Shown: in pieces, positions 37,893 through 46,785 of the stretch
How positions within the stretch are numbered: the stretch's first letter is position 1
How the letters are laid out: each line of letters starts with the position of its first letter
NCBI RefSeq assembly: GCF_003002095.1
Contig: NZ_PVZC01000007.1
Span: 372,001 to 436,000, forward strand
Length of the DNA: 64,000 nt
Origin: Allonocardiopsis opalescens
Lineage (GTDB): Bacteria > Actinomycetota > Actinomycetes > Streptosporangiales > Streptosporangiaceae
Direction of reading: 5' to 3'
Notes under the pieces: model-generated
The model's input: the letters and a program-made list of their open reading frames with translations, nothing else
Databases searched by the model: none
Told to the model about the DNA's origin: nothing
Position numbers and translations under genes: made by a program

Positions 37893-38333
37893 TCAGACGC
37901 GCTCGTAAGTGAGGTCGAAGTCCTTCCGCCAGGTAGCGCCCGCGTCCTCTGATGCCTCCCAGCGCCCCGAGATCAGGTCCGGTTCGACCGTGGCGATGAA
38001 GCGCTGGTGGAGGTCGGGGTCCTCGCGCGACAGCGTCCAGTTCCCGCCGTCGAAGGTCATGGCGAACTCGCGGCAGACGCCGCGGTCGTCCTCGGTGAGC
38101 GCGACGTAGCGGTCGTTCGCGTCGCTGCGCCCCAGCACGAGGCTCATCTCGGAATGCACGTGCTTGCCCCCGCCGAACTTCGTCCGCACCAGCAGCAGGG
38201 ACTCTCCGAGCCATTCGATGGTGCTGGTGCCCGGCACCGTGGTGCCCTGCGGTTCGAGGAACCAGGCGTCCGATATCGTCATCGCCCATTCGCCGACGAA
38301 CCCGCCGAGCTTCGCCATTTCGGTATTGCGCAT
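37893..38333 (-). CDS. DUF1579-like hypothetical protein
   Basis: The 146-residue protein opens MRNTEMAKLGGFVGEWAMTISD, like the lipocalin-type DUF1579 family in which LxxFVGEW marks the first strand, and has repeated beta-strand pattern (SLVLGRSDANDRYVALTEDD, FDGGNWTLSREDPD). No signal peptide. Function unknown; probably binds a small ligand. Confidence 0.6.
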   Translation of the reverse strand: MRNTEMAKLGGFVGEWAMTISDAWFLEPQGTTVPGTSTIEWLGESLLLVRTKFGGGKHVHSEMSLVLGRSDANDRYVALTEDDRGVCREFAMTFDGGNWTLSREDPDLHQRFIATVEPDLISGRWEASEDAGATWRKDFDLTYERV

Positions 38334-38427
38334 GGTCTTTCCTCATCCGTCCGTCAGGCGCCGGTAGCCCGGTCACGGTATCGCGGCCGGATGACAGTGG
38401 CCACGTACCACGGGCCACCGCCTCCCG

Positions 38428-40245
38428 TCACTCCGCCCCCGCCCGCCAGGCGCTCCACAGCCGGGCGTACCGGCCGCCCGCCGCGATGAGTTCGGCGTGC
38501 GTGCCCGCCTCGGCCACCCGGCCGCGGTGCAGCACGACCACCCGATCGGCGGTCACGGCCTGGGTGAGGCGGTGCGCGACGACGAGCACGGTGCGGCCCT
38601 CGGTGGCGGCGGCCGCGGCGGCCTCCAGCTCGCGGGCGCCCGCGCTGCCGGCCTCGGCCGTCGCCTCGTCCAGCACCGCGACCGGCGCCGACGTGAGCGC
38701 CAGCCGCGCCAGCGCCAGGTGCTGCGCCTGCGCCGGGGTCAGCGCGTGGCCGCCCTCGCCGACGGCGGTGCGCACGCCGTCGGGCAGCGCCCGCACCCAG
38801 CCGAGCGCGCCGACCCGCTCCAGAGCCGCCGCCACCCGCTGCTCGTCGGCGTCCGGGTCGGCCAGCCGCAGGTCGTCCAGGACGGTCCCGGCGAACACGT
38901 GCGCCTCCTGGCTGACCAGGACGACCAGCCGCCGCGCCTCGTCCTCGCCGACCGCAGCCAGGTCCCGGCCGCCGATGCGCACGCCGCCCCCGACCGGCGC
39001 CAGCTCGCCCGCCGCGATCGAGGCCAGCGTCGACTTGCCCGCCCCCGTCGCGCCCACCAGCGCGACCCGCTCGCCCGCCGCCACCTCCAGGGCGACGCCG
39101 CTGAGCACTTCGGGCCCGTCGTCGTAGCGGTGCGACACCCCGTCGACGCGCAGCGCCACCGGAGCGACGGACGCGGTGCCCGGCGCCCCCTGCGCGCCGG
39201 GCACCGGGGCGGCGGAGCCCGCCGCCGGTTCGGGGAGTTCGGCCACGCCCACCAGCCGGTTCAGGCTCGCACCGGCCGACTGGAGGTCGTCGAAGGTCAT
39301 CAGCAGCGCGCCCAGCGGGTTGAACAGGCGGTGGAAGTACAGCGCGGCCGCCGTCGCCATGCCCACGGTCACGCCGACGTCGGCGCGCACCAGCCAGAAC
39401 CCCGTCGCGAGAATCAGCCCGAGCCCCAGCAGTTCGGCCCGGTTCATCCACCCCGCGAACCGGGTGACCATCGCGAACACGCCGATCGACACGTCCCGCG
39501 CCTGCCGCGACGCGGTGTCCACCCGTGCCGCGTGCTCGCGCTCCACCCCGTAGGCGTGCACGGTCGCCGCACCCCGCACCGATGAGAGCAGGGCCTGGGT
39601 GCGCGCCCCGATCGCCACCCGCTCCTCGGCGTATCGCGGCCCTGACCTGGGCAGATACCAGCGCAGCGCGAACCAGTACACGGGCAGCGCCGCCGCGCCC
39701 GCGAGCGCGAGCCGCCAGTCGAGCGCCGTCAGCCCGACGAGGGTGAGCCCGACGGTGAACAGCGAGGTCACCACGATGGGCACGATCGAGGTGACGGCGG
39801 TCGCCGCCACGGCCACGTCGTCGCCCACCCGCGACACCAGGTCGCCGGTCCCCGCCCGCTCCACCGCCTGAGCGGGCAGCCGCAGCACCCGCGCCACCAC
39901 CCGTTCGCGCAGTTCGGCCAGCAGCCGCTCACCCGTCCGCGCCACGAGCGCCCGCGCCAGCCCGGTCAGCGCCCCGGTCGCGACCGCCGCAGCGGCGATG
40001 GCGGCGACCGCCCACACCACCGCGCCGGCCCGGTCCCCGCCCGCGCCCCCGGCGATCGCGTCCACCAGCCGGCCCAGCACCCACGGCGCCACCAGCCCGG
40101 CCGAGGCCGCGGCCACCGCCGCCACCGGCACCGCGACCGCCGCCCCCGGCCGCTCCCGCAGACCGGCCAGCACCCACCGCCACGAGCGCCCGGCCGTCGC
40201 GACGGGCAGCGTCCCCTCACGCGTTTCCACCGGCGTCGTGCTCAT
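38428..40245 (-). CDS. ABC exporter-fold subunit with intact Walker motifs
   Basis: The 605-residue half-transporter has an N-terminal six-helix type I exporter domain (residues 25-325) and a C-terminal ATPase. Walker A is GATGAGKST (398-406), Walker B VAVLDEAT (522-529) and the switch His lies in VVAHRL, all intact. The signature is degenerate, LTPAQ at 502-506 instead of LSGGQ. Its partner upstream has the opposite defects, so the two should form a heterodimer with one working ATPase site. It lies downstream of the siderophore uptake genes on the same strand, so it may export or import (IrtAB-like) a siderophore. Its ATG overlaps the stop of a 76-codon frame. Confidence 0.88.
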   Translation of the reverse strand: MSTTPVETREGTLPVATAGRSWRWVLAGLRERPGAAVAVPVAAVAAASAGLVAPWVLGRLVDAIAGGAGGDRAGAVVWAVAAIAAAAVATGALTGLARALVARTGERLLAELRERVVARVLRLPAQAVERAGTGDLVSRVGDDVAVAATAVTSIVPIVVTSLFTVGLTLVGLTALDWRLALAGAAALPVYWFALRWYLPRSGPRYAEERVAIGARTQALLSSVRGAATVHAYGVEREHAARVDTASRQARDVSIGVFAMVTRFAGWMNRAELLGLGLILATGFWLVRADVGVTVGMATAAALYFHRLFNPLGALLMTFDDLQSAGASLNRLVGVAELPEPAAGSAAPVPGAQGAPGTASVAPVALRVDGVSHRYDDGPEVLSGVALEVAAGERVALVGATGAGKSTLASIAAGELAPVGGGVRIGGRDLAAVGEDEARRLVVLVSQEAHVFAGTVLDDLRLADPDADEQRVAAALERVGALGWVRALPDGVRTAVGEGGHALTPAQAQHLALARLALTSAPVAVLDEATAEAGSAGARELEAAAAAATEGRTVLVVAHRLTQAVTADRVVVLHRGRVAEAGTHAELIAAGGRYARLWSAWRAGAE

Positions 40246-40472
40246 CGCGGCACCTGCTTCCGGAGCGTCGTGAGTTCACCGGCCGGCACGGCGGACGACG
40301 CGTGCCGGCCCGTCCGGGCAGGGGTCGCGCTCATCGCGGCACCGGTTTCCGGGACGCCGCCACCAGCGCGTCGGCCGCGTCCGGACGCGCTCGCCTGGCC
40401 GTCTGGTGCCCACCGCCATGACCGACCGGCCGCCGTGACGGGCGCCTCGCCTTCAAGCGTCCCCGTGGACAT
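40242..40472 (-). CDS. 76-codon frame; degenerate copy of the next gene's 5' end
   Basis: This frame starts at an ATG (MSTGTLEGEAPVTAAGRSWRW) and stops in an ATGA overlap with the ABC gene that itself starts MSTTPVETREGTLPVATAGRSWRW. The matched AAGRSWRW / TAGRSWRW and the similar DNA show a partial, decayed tandem duplication of that gene's 5' end; a third MSATPARTG start appears inside. It could still be translated as a coupling leader, but no function is apparent. Confidence 0.35.
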   Translation of the reverse strand: MSTGTLEGEAPVTAAGRSWRWAPDGQASASGRGRRAGGGVPETGAAMSATPARTGRHASSAVPAGELTTLRKQVPR

Positions 40473-40725
40473 CGCGCCCACCACACGGCCACCACCCCTG
40501 ACGCCGCCAGCCACCCGATCCCCGCACCAGGACACACCCTCCGACCGGCCGGACACCCTCCACAACGGAGGGACCGCCAGAGCGGACGAGTCCCCCTCCA
40601 TCCCGACACCGCGTTCCCCGCAGCACGCCGCCGCAACAGCGCGAACGTCGGCCGTCCCGCCCCGGCGCCCCCGGACCCGGCCAGGAGTCCCCCGCGACGG
40701 ACGGCGATCCGGTCCACCCCCGCGC
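40473..40725. other. Spacer between the two ABC exporter genes
   Basis: 253 bases upstream of the duplicated 5' end, with no convincing gene. The strand-minus frame is open but of arginine/glycine-rich composition typical of non-coding high-GC DNA. Confidence 0.3.
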
Positions 40726-43338
40726 TCACCGCAGCACCAGTTCCCGGTAGGACGCGTCCGCCGCGAGTTCCGCGTGGACGCCCTCGGCCGCCACCCGGCC
40801 GGACCGCACCACGATCACCCGGTCGGCGCGCGCCAGCAGGGCCGGGCTGGTGGTCACCAGCAGCGTGGCGCGGCCCGCGCGGGTGCGGGCGATGCCGTCG
40901 GCCATGGCCGCCTCGGTCACCGCGTCGACGGCAGTCGTCGGATCGTGCAGCACCAGGACGGGCCCGTCGGCCAGCAGGGCGCGCGCCAGCGCCAGGCGCT
41001 GCCGCTGCCCTCCGGACAGGTTCCGGCCCCGGTCCGCCACCGGCTGGTCCAGCCCGAGCGGGTGGTCGGCGACGATATCGCCCGCCGACGCCGCCGCCAC
41101 GGCCGCGCCGATCTCGTCCTCTCCGGCCTCCGGACGGCCGGCGAGCAGGTTGCCGCGCACGGTGCCGTCGAAGAGGTCGGTGGCGTGCGGCTCGACCAGC
41201 ACGGCGCGGCGCGCCGCCCGCAGGTCCAGTTCCTCCCACGCGACCCCGCCCAGCAGCACCGCCCCGGTCCGCTCCTCGGCGCGCACCCGTCCGGCCAGCA
41301 CGGCCAGCAGTGCGGCGGCGTCGCGCGGATCGTGCACGACGAGCCCCGCGATCTCGCCGAAGCCCACTCGCAGGTCGAGTCCGTCCAGGCTGCGATAGCC
41401 CAGCCCGCGCAGCTCGACGGCGGCCGGACCCGCCGATACGCGCTCCGCGCCGCCGGGGGCCCGGCCCGAAGCCGCTGCGCCGACGCGGTTCGCCGCCGGT
41501 CCGCCTGCGCCCGCGACGCCCGCAGCCACGTGCGGCGGGGCCGCACCGGTTGCCACGCTCGCCTCGCCGTCACCGGGCGGCGCCACCACGGCACCGGCCC
41601 CGCCATCGCCTCCGCCGCTGAGGCCGTCGTTCGCCGTCACGCGCGGCGAAGTGGAACCGGAACCGCCGGAACCGGGCGCAAGACCGTCCGAAGGCCCGCC
41701 GCCACCAGCCCCCGGCGCGCCGGTTCCTCCAACAGACATCCGTCCCGTGACGGCGCCGTCCCGACCAGTCGGCACAGCCGCGTCCCTATCCCCCGACACG
41801 GAGCCGGGGTCCGAAGCCCAAAGCCCATCGCCGGTCAGCGCATCCGCCCTCTCGGCGTCGGGCCCAGCACCGGTTTCATCAGGCGCCTCGGGCACGGCCG
41901 ACACCTGCCGGAGAGCCATGACATCGGCGTCCGGATCTCCCGCCACGCGGGCCGAGGCCGCACCGAAGGCCGCGCCAGGCCGTACCGCCACGGGTTCCGG
42001 ACGCGAGGCCGCGTCCTCCGGCACGGACGGCGCAGCGGGCACGGGCCGGGCCGCCGGTACCTCGCCGAGCGGACCGGGGGTATGCCGCCCGCCGTTCGAC
42101 GCGCCGGCCGTGGTCGTCGGCCCGGACCCGGTGTCCGACGGCGCGCCCACCTGCCGAGAGGCGGGTTCCACGGCCGGCGACGCGTCCCGCGCACCGTTCG
42201 GTACGGCCTCCGGCGCGTCAGCACCGGCCGGTTCATGTACCAGATCAGCCGCTGGGCGCGCCGAAGGGCTCCGCAAGGCGTCTTGCGGAGCTCCTCGGCC
42301 GCCCTCAGCAGCGACCGAGGAGCTTTCGGGCGCGCCCGCCAGGCTCGCCGGGACCTCGCGGGTGCCGGACTCGACCTCCGGCGGGGCGGCGAGGACGGCG
42401 GCGACGCGGTCCGCCGAGGCGCGCGCCGTGGCGAAGGAGCGGGCGGAGGTGCCCACGTAGTCGATCGGTTCGGTGACGTACTGGGCCAGGCCCACCACCG
42501 TGACGAAGGCGCCGATGCCGAGCTGCCCGTCCAGGGCGAGGTATCCGGCGGCGGCCGTCACCGCGGCCAGGAACAGGCCGCCGAGCAGCGTGGTCACGCC
42601 GGTGTTGGCGCCGTAGGAGGTGGCGACGCGCAGCGTGGCCGCGAGGGTCGCCCGGCTCGACGCCCGGTAGCGCTCGGCGGCGGCGCGCTGGGCGCCGATG
42701 CCGCGCAGCACCCGCACGCCCGTCACCAGGTCGGTGGCGAGCGCGGCGGTCCGTCCGGCCGCCTCCTGCTGGTCGGCGCTGTGCCGGGTGAGCACGGGCG
42801 CAAGCCGCCGTACCAGGACCGCGAGCAGCACCGCGCCGACCAGCACCCCGATGCCGAGCAGCGGATGCAGCCCGACCAGCGCGACCGCCGCGACGGTGAG
42901 CGCCGCCGCGCCCCCGGCCAGTTCGGCGACGCCGCGCAGCGCCTGGGTGCTCCGCTCCGCGTCGGAGGTGCCGATCGAGACGAGCTCGCCCGACGCGCGC
43001 CCGGTCCGGACCCCGCCGGGCTCCAGCACCCGCCCGCCCAGCTCCATCCGCAGCCGGTGCGCCTCGTGCTCCTGCACCGCGTACATCAGCCGGGCGCCGA
43101 AGCGCCAGCACATGGTCAGCGCCGTGAACAGCACCGCCAGCCCGAGCAGGCACAGCGCCAGGGCGAGCGGGTCGCCCGTGGCGACGGCGCGGTCGATGGT
43201 CACCCCGATCATCACCGGAACCAGCGCCTCGCTCACCTGGTGCCCCGACAGCAGTACGACCCCGCCGACCACCCTGCCCCAGTGTCGACGCACCATCCGC
43301 CGCAGCAGGGCGCCGCCCGTCCCCGGTGCCGCGCTCAC
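40726..43338 (-). CDS. ABC exporter-fold subunit with a 315-residue linker and degenerate ATPase site
   Basis: The 870-residue protein has an exporter membrane domain (residues 10-315), then about 315 residues of Pro/Ala/Gly/Ser/Thr-rich low-complexity sequence, then an ATPase domain (635-870). The Walker A position reads VVHDPRDAAALL, with no GKS/T; Walker B reads VLVLHDPTT with His for Asp; the switch His is lost (LLVTTSPAL). The signature LSGGQRQR (774-781) is intact. This is the catalytically silent half of a heterodimer with the 605-residue neighbour. The GTG at 43338 opens VSAAPGTGGALLRR. Such a long linker in a half-transporter is unusual. Confidence 0.85.
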   Translation of the reverse strand: MSAAPGTGGALLRRMVRRHWGRVVGGVVLLSGHQVSEALVPVMIGVTIDRAVATGDPLALALCLLGLAVLFTALTMCWRFGARLMYAVQEHEAHRLRMELGGRVLEPGGVRTGRASGELVSIGTSDAERSTQALRGVAELAGGAAALTVAAVALVGLHPLLGIGVLVGAVLLAVLVRRLAPVLTRHSADQQEAAGRTAALATDLVTGVRVLRGIGAQRAAAERYRASSRATLAATLRVATSYGANTGVTTLLGGLFLAAVTAAAGYLALDGQLGIGAFVTVVGLAQYVTEPIDYVGTSARSFATARASADRVAAVLAAPPEVESGTREVPASLAGAPESSSVAAEGGRGAPQDALRSPSARPAADLVHEPAGADAPEAVPNGARDASPAVEPASRQVGAPSDTGSGPTTTAGASNGGRHTPGPLGEVPAARPVPAAPSVPEDAASRPEPVAVRPGAAFGAASARVAGDPDADVMALRQVSAVPEAPDETGAGPDAERADALTGDGLWASDPGSVSGDRDAAVPTGRDGAVTGRMSVGGTGAPGAGGGGPSDGLAPGSGGSGSTSPRVTANDGLSGGGDGGAGAVVAPPGDGEASVATGAAPPHVAAGVAGAGGPAANRVGAAASGRAPGGAERVSAGPAAVELRGLGYRSLDGLDLRVGFGEIAGLVVHDPRDAAALLAVLAGRVRAEERTGAVLLGGVAWEELDLRAARRAVLVEPHATDLFDGTVRGNLLAGRPEAGEDEIGAAVAAASAGDIVADHPLGLDQPVADRGRNLSGGQRQRLALARALLADGPVLVLHDPTTAVDAVTEAAMADGIARTRAGRATLLVTTSPALLARADRVIVVRSGRVAAEGVHAELAADASYRELVLR

Positions 43339-43638
43339 CGCTCCCCCAGGGCACCGAGAGGCGCCGCAGGACGCGTACCCGACGCGCGGCAGATACGTCG
43401 AAGGGCTCCGCACGCCGCCGCATCACCCGTCATGGTCTGCACCGCCCGGCGTTCGCGGTCCCACCGGCGCGCCGAACGCGTCGCCCGGTTCCGCGGACCG
43501 CCGCAGCACTCGTCACCGTCCGGGCCACCCCTTGTTCGCCGCCTCGTCCGCGCACCGGAACGCGCCGCCCACCACCGCCCTGACGTGCCGACCGGTGCGG
43601 CACCTCGCCACGCCACCCCGTACGAACCGCACCGCTCC
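43339..43638. other. Gap between siderophore ATPase and exporter genes
   Basis: 300 bases. Open frames on both strands are arginine-rich and have no recognisable domain or ribosome site. A promoter for the exporter pair could be here, but I see no clear one. Confidence 0.3.
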
Positions 43639-44490
43639 TCACCGCTGCTCCGGCGCGCCGACCGGTACGGGGCCGGACGACGGCGCCGCCGCGCCGCCGT
43701 GGTGGCGGCCGATGGGCACGACCATGGGCGTGCCGGACACGGGGTCGGCGACGATCCGCGACGGCATCCCGAACACCTCGGTCACCGTCGCCTCCGTCAC
43801 GACCTCGGACGGACGCCCCTCGGCCGCGACCTTGCCCTCCTTCATCGCCACCAGGTGGTCGGCGTAGCGGCAGGCGAGGTTGAGGTCGTGCAGCACGATG
43901 ACGATCGTGGTGCCCAGGCGCCGGTTGAGGTCGGTGAGCAGGTCGAGCACCTCAACCTGGTGGCTGACGTCCAGGTAGGTGGTGGGCTCGTCCAGCAGCA
44001 GGATGTCGGTGCGCTGCGCCAGCGCCATCGCGATCCAGGCGCGCTGCCGCTGCCCGCCGGACAGCTCGTCCACCGGCCGGTCGGCCAGGTCGACGGTGCC
44101 GGTCGCCAGCATCGCCTCGGCCACCGCCGCCTCGTCCTCGGCGGTGCGCCGCCCGAACCACCCCTGGTGCGGGTAGCGCCCGCGAGCGACCAGATCGCCC
44201 ACGGTGATCCCGTCCGGCGCGCTCGGCGCCTGCGGCAGGATGCCGACCACCGTCGCCACCGACCGGGTGGACTGCTGGTGGATGCTGCGGTCGTCCAGGT
44301 ACACGGCGCCCGCCGTCGGCCGCAGCAGCCGGGCGATGCCGCGCAGCAGGGTGGACTTGCCGCACGCGTTCGCCCCGACGATCATCGTGATCCGGCTCGG
44401 CGGCACCTCCAGGGACAGTCCGCCGACGATCTCGCGCTCGTCATAGCCCAGGTGCACGTCCTCGACGCGCAGCCGGTGGTGGGTGGTCAC
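43639..44490 (-). CDS. Iron-siderophore ABC transporter ATPase
   Basis: The 283-residue FecE/FepC-type ATPase has Walker A GANACGKST, the signature LSGGQRQRAWIAMAL, Walker B ILLLDEPTTYLD and switch His in VLHDLNLACRYAD. It powers the import of ferric siderophores with the FecCD-type permeases upstream. I chose the GTG at 44490, eight nt after GGGGAG. It is the fourth gene of the iron operon, 118 bp after the second permease. Confidence 0.93.
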   Translation of the reverse strand: MTTHHRLRVEDVHLGYDEREIVGGLSLEVPPSRITMIVGANACGKSTLLRGIARLLRPTAGAVYLDDRSIHQQSTRSVATVVGILPQAPSAPDGITVGDLVARGRYPHQGWFGRRTAEDEAAVAEAMLATGTVDLADRPVDELSGGQRQRAWIAMALAQRTDILLLDEPTTYLDVSHQVEVLDLLTDLNRRLGTTIVIVLHDLNLACRYADHLVAMKEGKVAAEGRPSEVVTEATVTEVFGMPSRIVADPVSGTPMVVPIGRHHGGAAAPSSGPVPVGAPEQR

Positions 44491-44608
44491 AGCGGGCACT
44501 CCCCTTCTCGCTTCCACGGCGCCGCGGGCGCGGGCGGCGCCCACCCGCGAGCGGACGCCCGACGCGCCCGCCCGGTGGCGGACGCGGTTCCGTCCCGGTC
44601 CGGCCGCC

Positions 44609-45679
44609 TCATCCCGACCGTCCGATCCGGCTGGAGCGGGCCATCAGCCACAGCAGGTACGGCGCCCCGACGGCGCCCGTGACGACTCCGGCCGGGAACT
44701 GCACCCCGCCCATCAGGTGCTGCGCGGTGAAGTCGGCGACCAGGACGACGAGCGCGCCGACCAGCGCGGGCGGTGCCAGGGCGGTGCCGCCGGTCAACCG
44801 GCGCGCGATCGGGTCGGCGAGGAAGGCGACGAACGCGAGCGGCCCGGCCGCCGCCGTCGCCACGGCGGTGAGCGCCACGCCGACCACCACCAGCGCGAAA
44901 CGGCTCGGCTCCACGAGCACGCCCAGCCCCCGGGCGGAGTCGTCGCCGAACTGGAGCCCCCGCAGTGGCCGGGCCAGCGCCGCCGTGAGCGGCAGCAGCA
45001 CGGCGAGCGCGGCGGCCGGCACCAGCGCCTGCGGCCAGCCGACGCCGTTCAGGCTGCCGGTCAGCCAGACCATCGCCTGCTGCGCCGCGTAGATGTCGGC
45101 GCGGCTGAGCAGGTAGGAGATGGTCGACGACAGCAGCGCCCCCACCCCCACGCCGACGAGCACCAGCCGGTAGCCGCCGACGCCGCGCCGCCACGCGAGC
45201 AGGTAGACGCCGACGGCGCAGGCCAGCGCGCCGCCGAACGCGAGCCCGGACACCACCGCGCCGCCCAGCCCGAACACCGTGATGGCGACGACCGCTGCCG
45301 CGCTGGCCCCGAAACTGATGCCGATGATGTCGGGGCTGGCCAGCGGGTTGTGCAGCATCCGCTGGAAGATCGCGCCCGACAGCCCGAAGGCGACCCCCAC
45401 CAGCACCCCCGTCAGCGCCCGGGGCAGCCGCAGTCCGAGCACGATGAAGTCGGTGCCGTCGTCGCCGTACCCGGCCAGCGACGCCAGCACCTCGGGCACG
45501 GACACGGTGTACTCGCCCACGCACAGCGCGGCCAGGAAGGCCCCGCACCCGGCCAGCGCCAGCAGCAGCGTGACGGTGCGCGACCGCGCCGACCGCCGCC
45601 GACGCGCATCCCGCAGCGCGCGCTTGGCGGCGCCGACCCGGGCGGCGTCGGCGTTCTCGGCGGTGAGGACGTCGGCCAT
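44609..45679 (-). CDS. FecCD-type siderophore permease, second subunit
   Basis: The 356-residue membrane protein has about ten helices and the family's LRLPRALTGVLVGVAFGLSGAIFQ, then HNPLASPDIIGISFGAS and the cytoplasmic LGLxxGDDSARGLG loop (LQFGDDSARGLGV) that contacts the ATPase. The start shares one base with the stop of the first permease (TGATG), so translation is coupled. It forms the channel for ferric-siderophore import. Confidence 0.92.
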   Translation of the reverse strand: MADVLTAENADAARVGAAKRALRDARRRRSARSRTVTLLLALAGCGAFLAALCVGEYTVSVPEVLASLAGYGDDGTDFIVLGLRLPRALTGVLVGVAFGLSGAIFQRMLHNPLASPDIIGISFGASAAAVVAITVFGLGGAVVSGLAFGGALACAVGVYLLAWRRGVGGYRLVLVGVGVGALLSSTISYLLSRADIYAAQQAMVWLTGSLNGVGWPQALVPAAALAVLLPLTAALARPLRGLQFGDDSARGLGVLVEPSRFALVVVGVALTAVATAAAGPLAFVAFLADPIARRLTGGTALAPPALVGALVVLVADFTAQHLMGGVQFPAGVVTGAVGAPYLLWLMARSSRIGRSG

Positions 45680-46785
45680 CACAGCTCCGCGAGTCGGCGG
45701 CGGCGGATGAGGGCGACGAAGACGGGGGCGCCGATGGCGGCGGTGACCACGCCGACCTGGACCTCGCTGGGGTGGGCGATGATGCGGCCGAGTACGTCGG
45801 CGCCCAGCAGCAGCACCGGGGCGAGGAGGGCGGAGTAGGGCAGCACCCAGCGGTAGTCGGGGCCGGTGATGGCGCGGGCCATGTGCGGGATGACCAGGCC
45901 GATGAAGGCGATCGGCCCGGCGGCGGCGGTGGCGGCGCCGCAGAGCAGGACCACGGCGGTTCCGGCCACGATCCGGGAGGCCCCGACGCGCTGGCCGAGG
46001 CCGGCGGCGATGTCGTCGCCGAGGGCGAGCGCGTTCAGCAGCCGGCCGGAGAGCAGCGCCAGCAGGGCGCCGGCGGCGATGAAGGGCACCAGGGGCAGGG
46101 CGACGTCCATGCCGCGGCCGGCCAGCGCGCCCACCTGCCAGAAGCGGAAGGCGTCGAAGGCTTCGACGTCGGTGAGCAGGATCGCGGTGGTGACCGAGTT
46201 CAGGGCGGCCGTGACGGCGGCGCCGGACAGGGCGAGCCGCACCGGGGTGGCGCCGTCGCGGCCCATGGCCGCGATGCCGTAGACGGTGAAGGTCGCGACG
46301 GCGGCGCCGGCGAAGCCGAACCACACGTAGCCGCTGAGCGAGCCGATGCCGAGCACGTTGATCGCGAAGACGATCAGCAGCGCCGCTCCCGCATTGATGC
46401 CGAGGATGCCGGGGTCGGCCAGCGGGTTCCTGGTCACGCCCTGCATCACCGTGCCGGCCAGGCCGAGCGCGACGCCCGCGAGCACGCCGACCAGCGTGCG
46501 CGGCACCCGCAGCGAGCGCACCACGGTCTGGTCGGTGTCGGCCGGGTCGTACGCGGTGAGGGCGTCGACGACGGTCGCGAAGGGCACCGAGCGCGCGCCG
46601 AAGCACACGCTGAGGACCGAGACGGCGGCCAGGGCCGCGGCCAGCAGCACCAGCCCGCCCACCAGCAGCGCCACCCGGCCGGCCCCGGCCGGCCGCCCAC
46701 CGGACGGCGCGTCCGGCCCGGCGGCGCGCGGCGACGGCGGCGCCGCGGCCGGGCCGCGTGGCGGGGTGGCGGTGTGGTCGGCCAT
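45679..46785 (-). CDS. FecCD-type siderophore permease, first subunit
   Basis: The 368-residue protein has a 35-residue Pro/Ala-rich N-terminus, then the BtuC-like fold: LRVPRTLVGVLAGVALGLAGTVMQG, NPLADPGILGINAGA, and LALGDDIAAGLGQRVG. It pairs with the downstream permease. Its ATG directly abuts the stop codon of the binding-protein gene. Confidence 0.92.
   Translation of the reverse strand: MADHTATPPRGPAAAPPSPRAAGPDAPSGGRPAGAGRVALLVGGLVLLAAALAAVSVLSVCFGARSVPFATVVDALTAYDPADTDQTVVRSLRVPRTLVGVLAGVALGLAGTVMQGVTRNPLADPGILGINAGAALLIVFAINVLGIGSLSGYVWFGFAGAAVATFTVYGIAAMGRDGATPVRLALSGAAVTAALNSVTTAILLTDVEAFDAFRFWQVGALAGRGMDVALPLVPFIAAGALLALLSGRLLNALALGDDIAAGLGQRVGASRIVAGTAVVLLCGAATAAAGPIAFIGLVIPHMARAITGPDYRWVLPYSALLAPVLLLGADVLGRIIAHPSEVQVGVVTAAIGAPVFVALIRRRRLAEL

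Noticed and set aside
43335-43616. A 93-codon minus-strand frame between the siderophore ATPase and the exporter
   Set aside because: Arginine-rich composition, no domain, no ribosome site, and it overlaps the start of the exporter gene.
40270-44682. A 1470-codon plus-strand frame over the ABC exporter and siderophore genes
   Set aside because: Its product is Arg/His/Gly-rich low complexity without domains; the minus-strand genes there have clear domains and ribosome sites.
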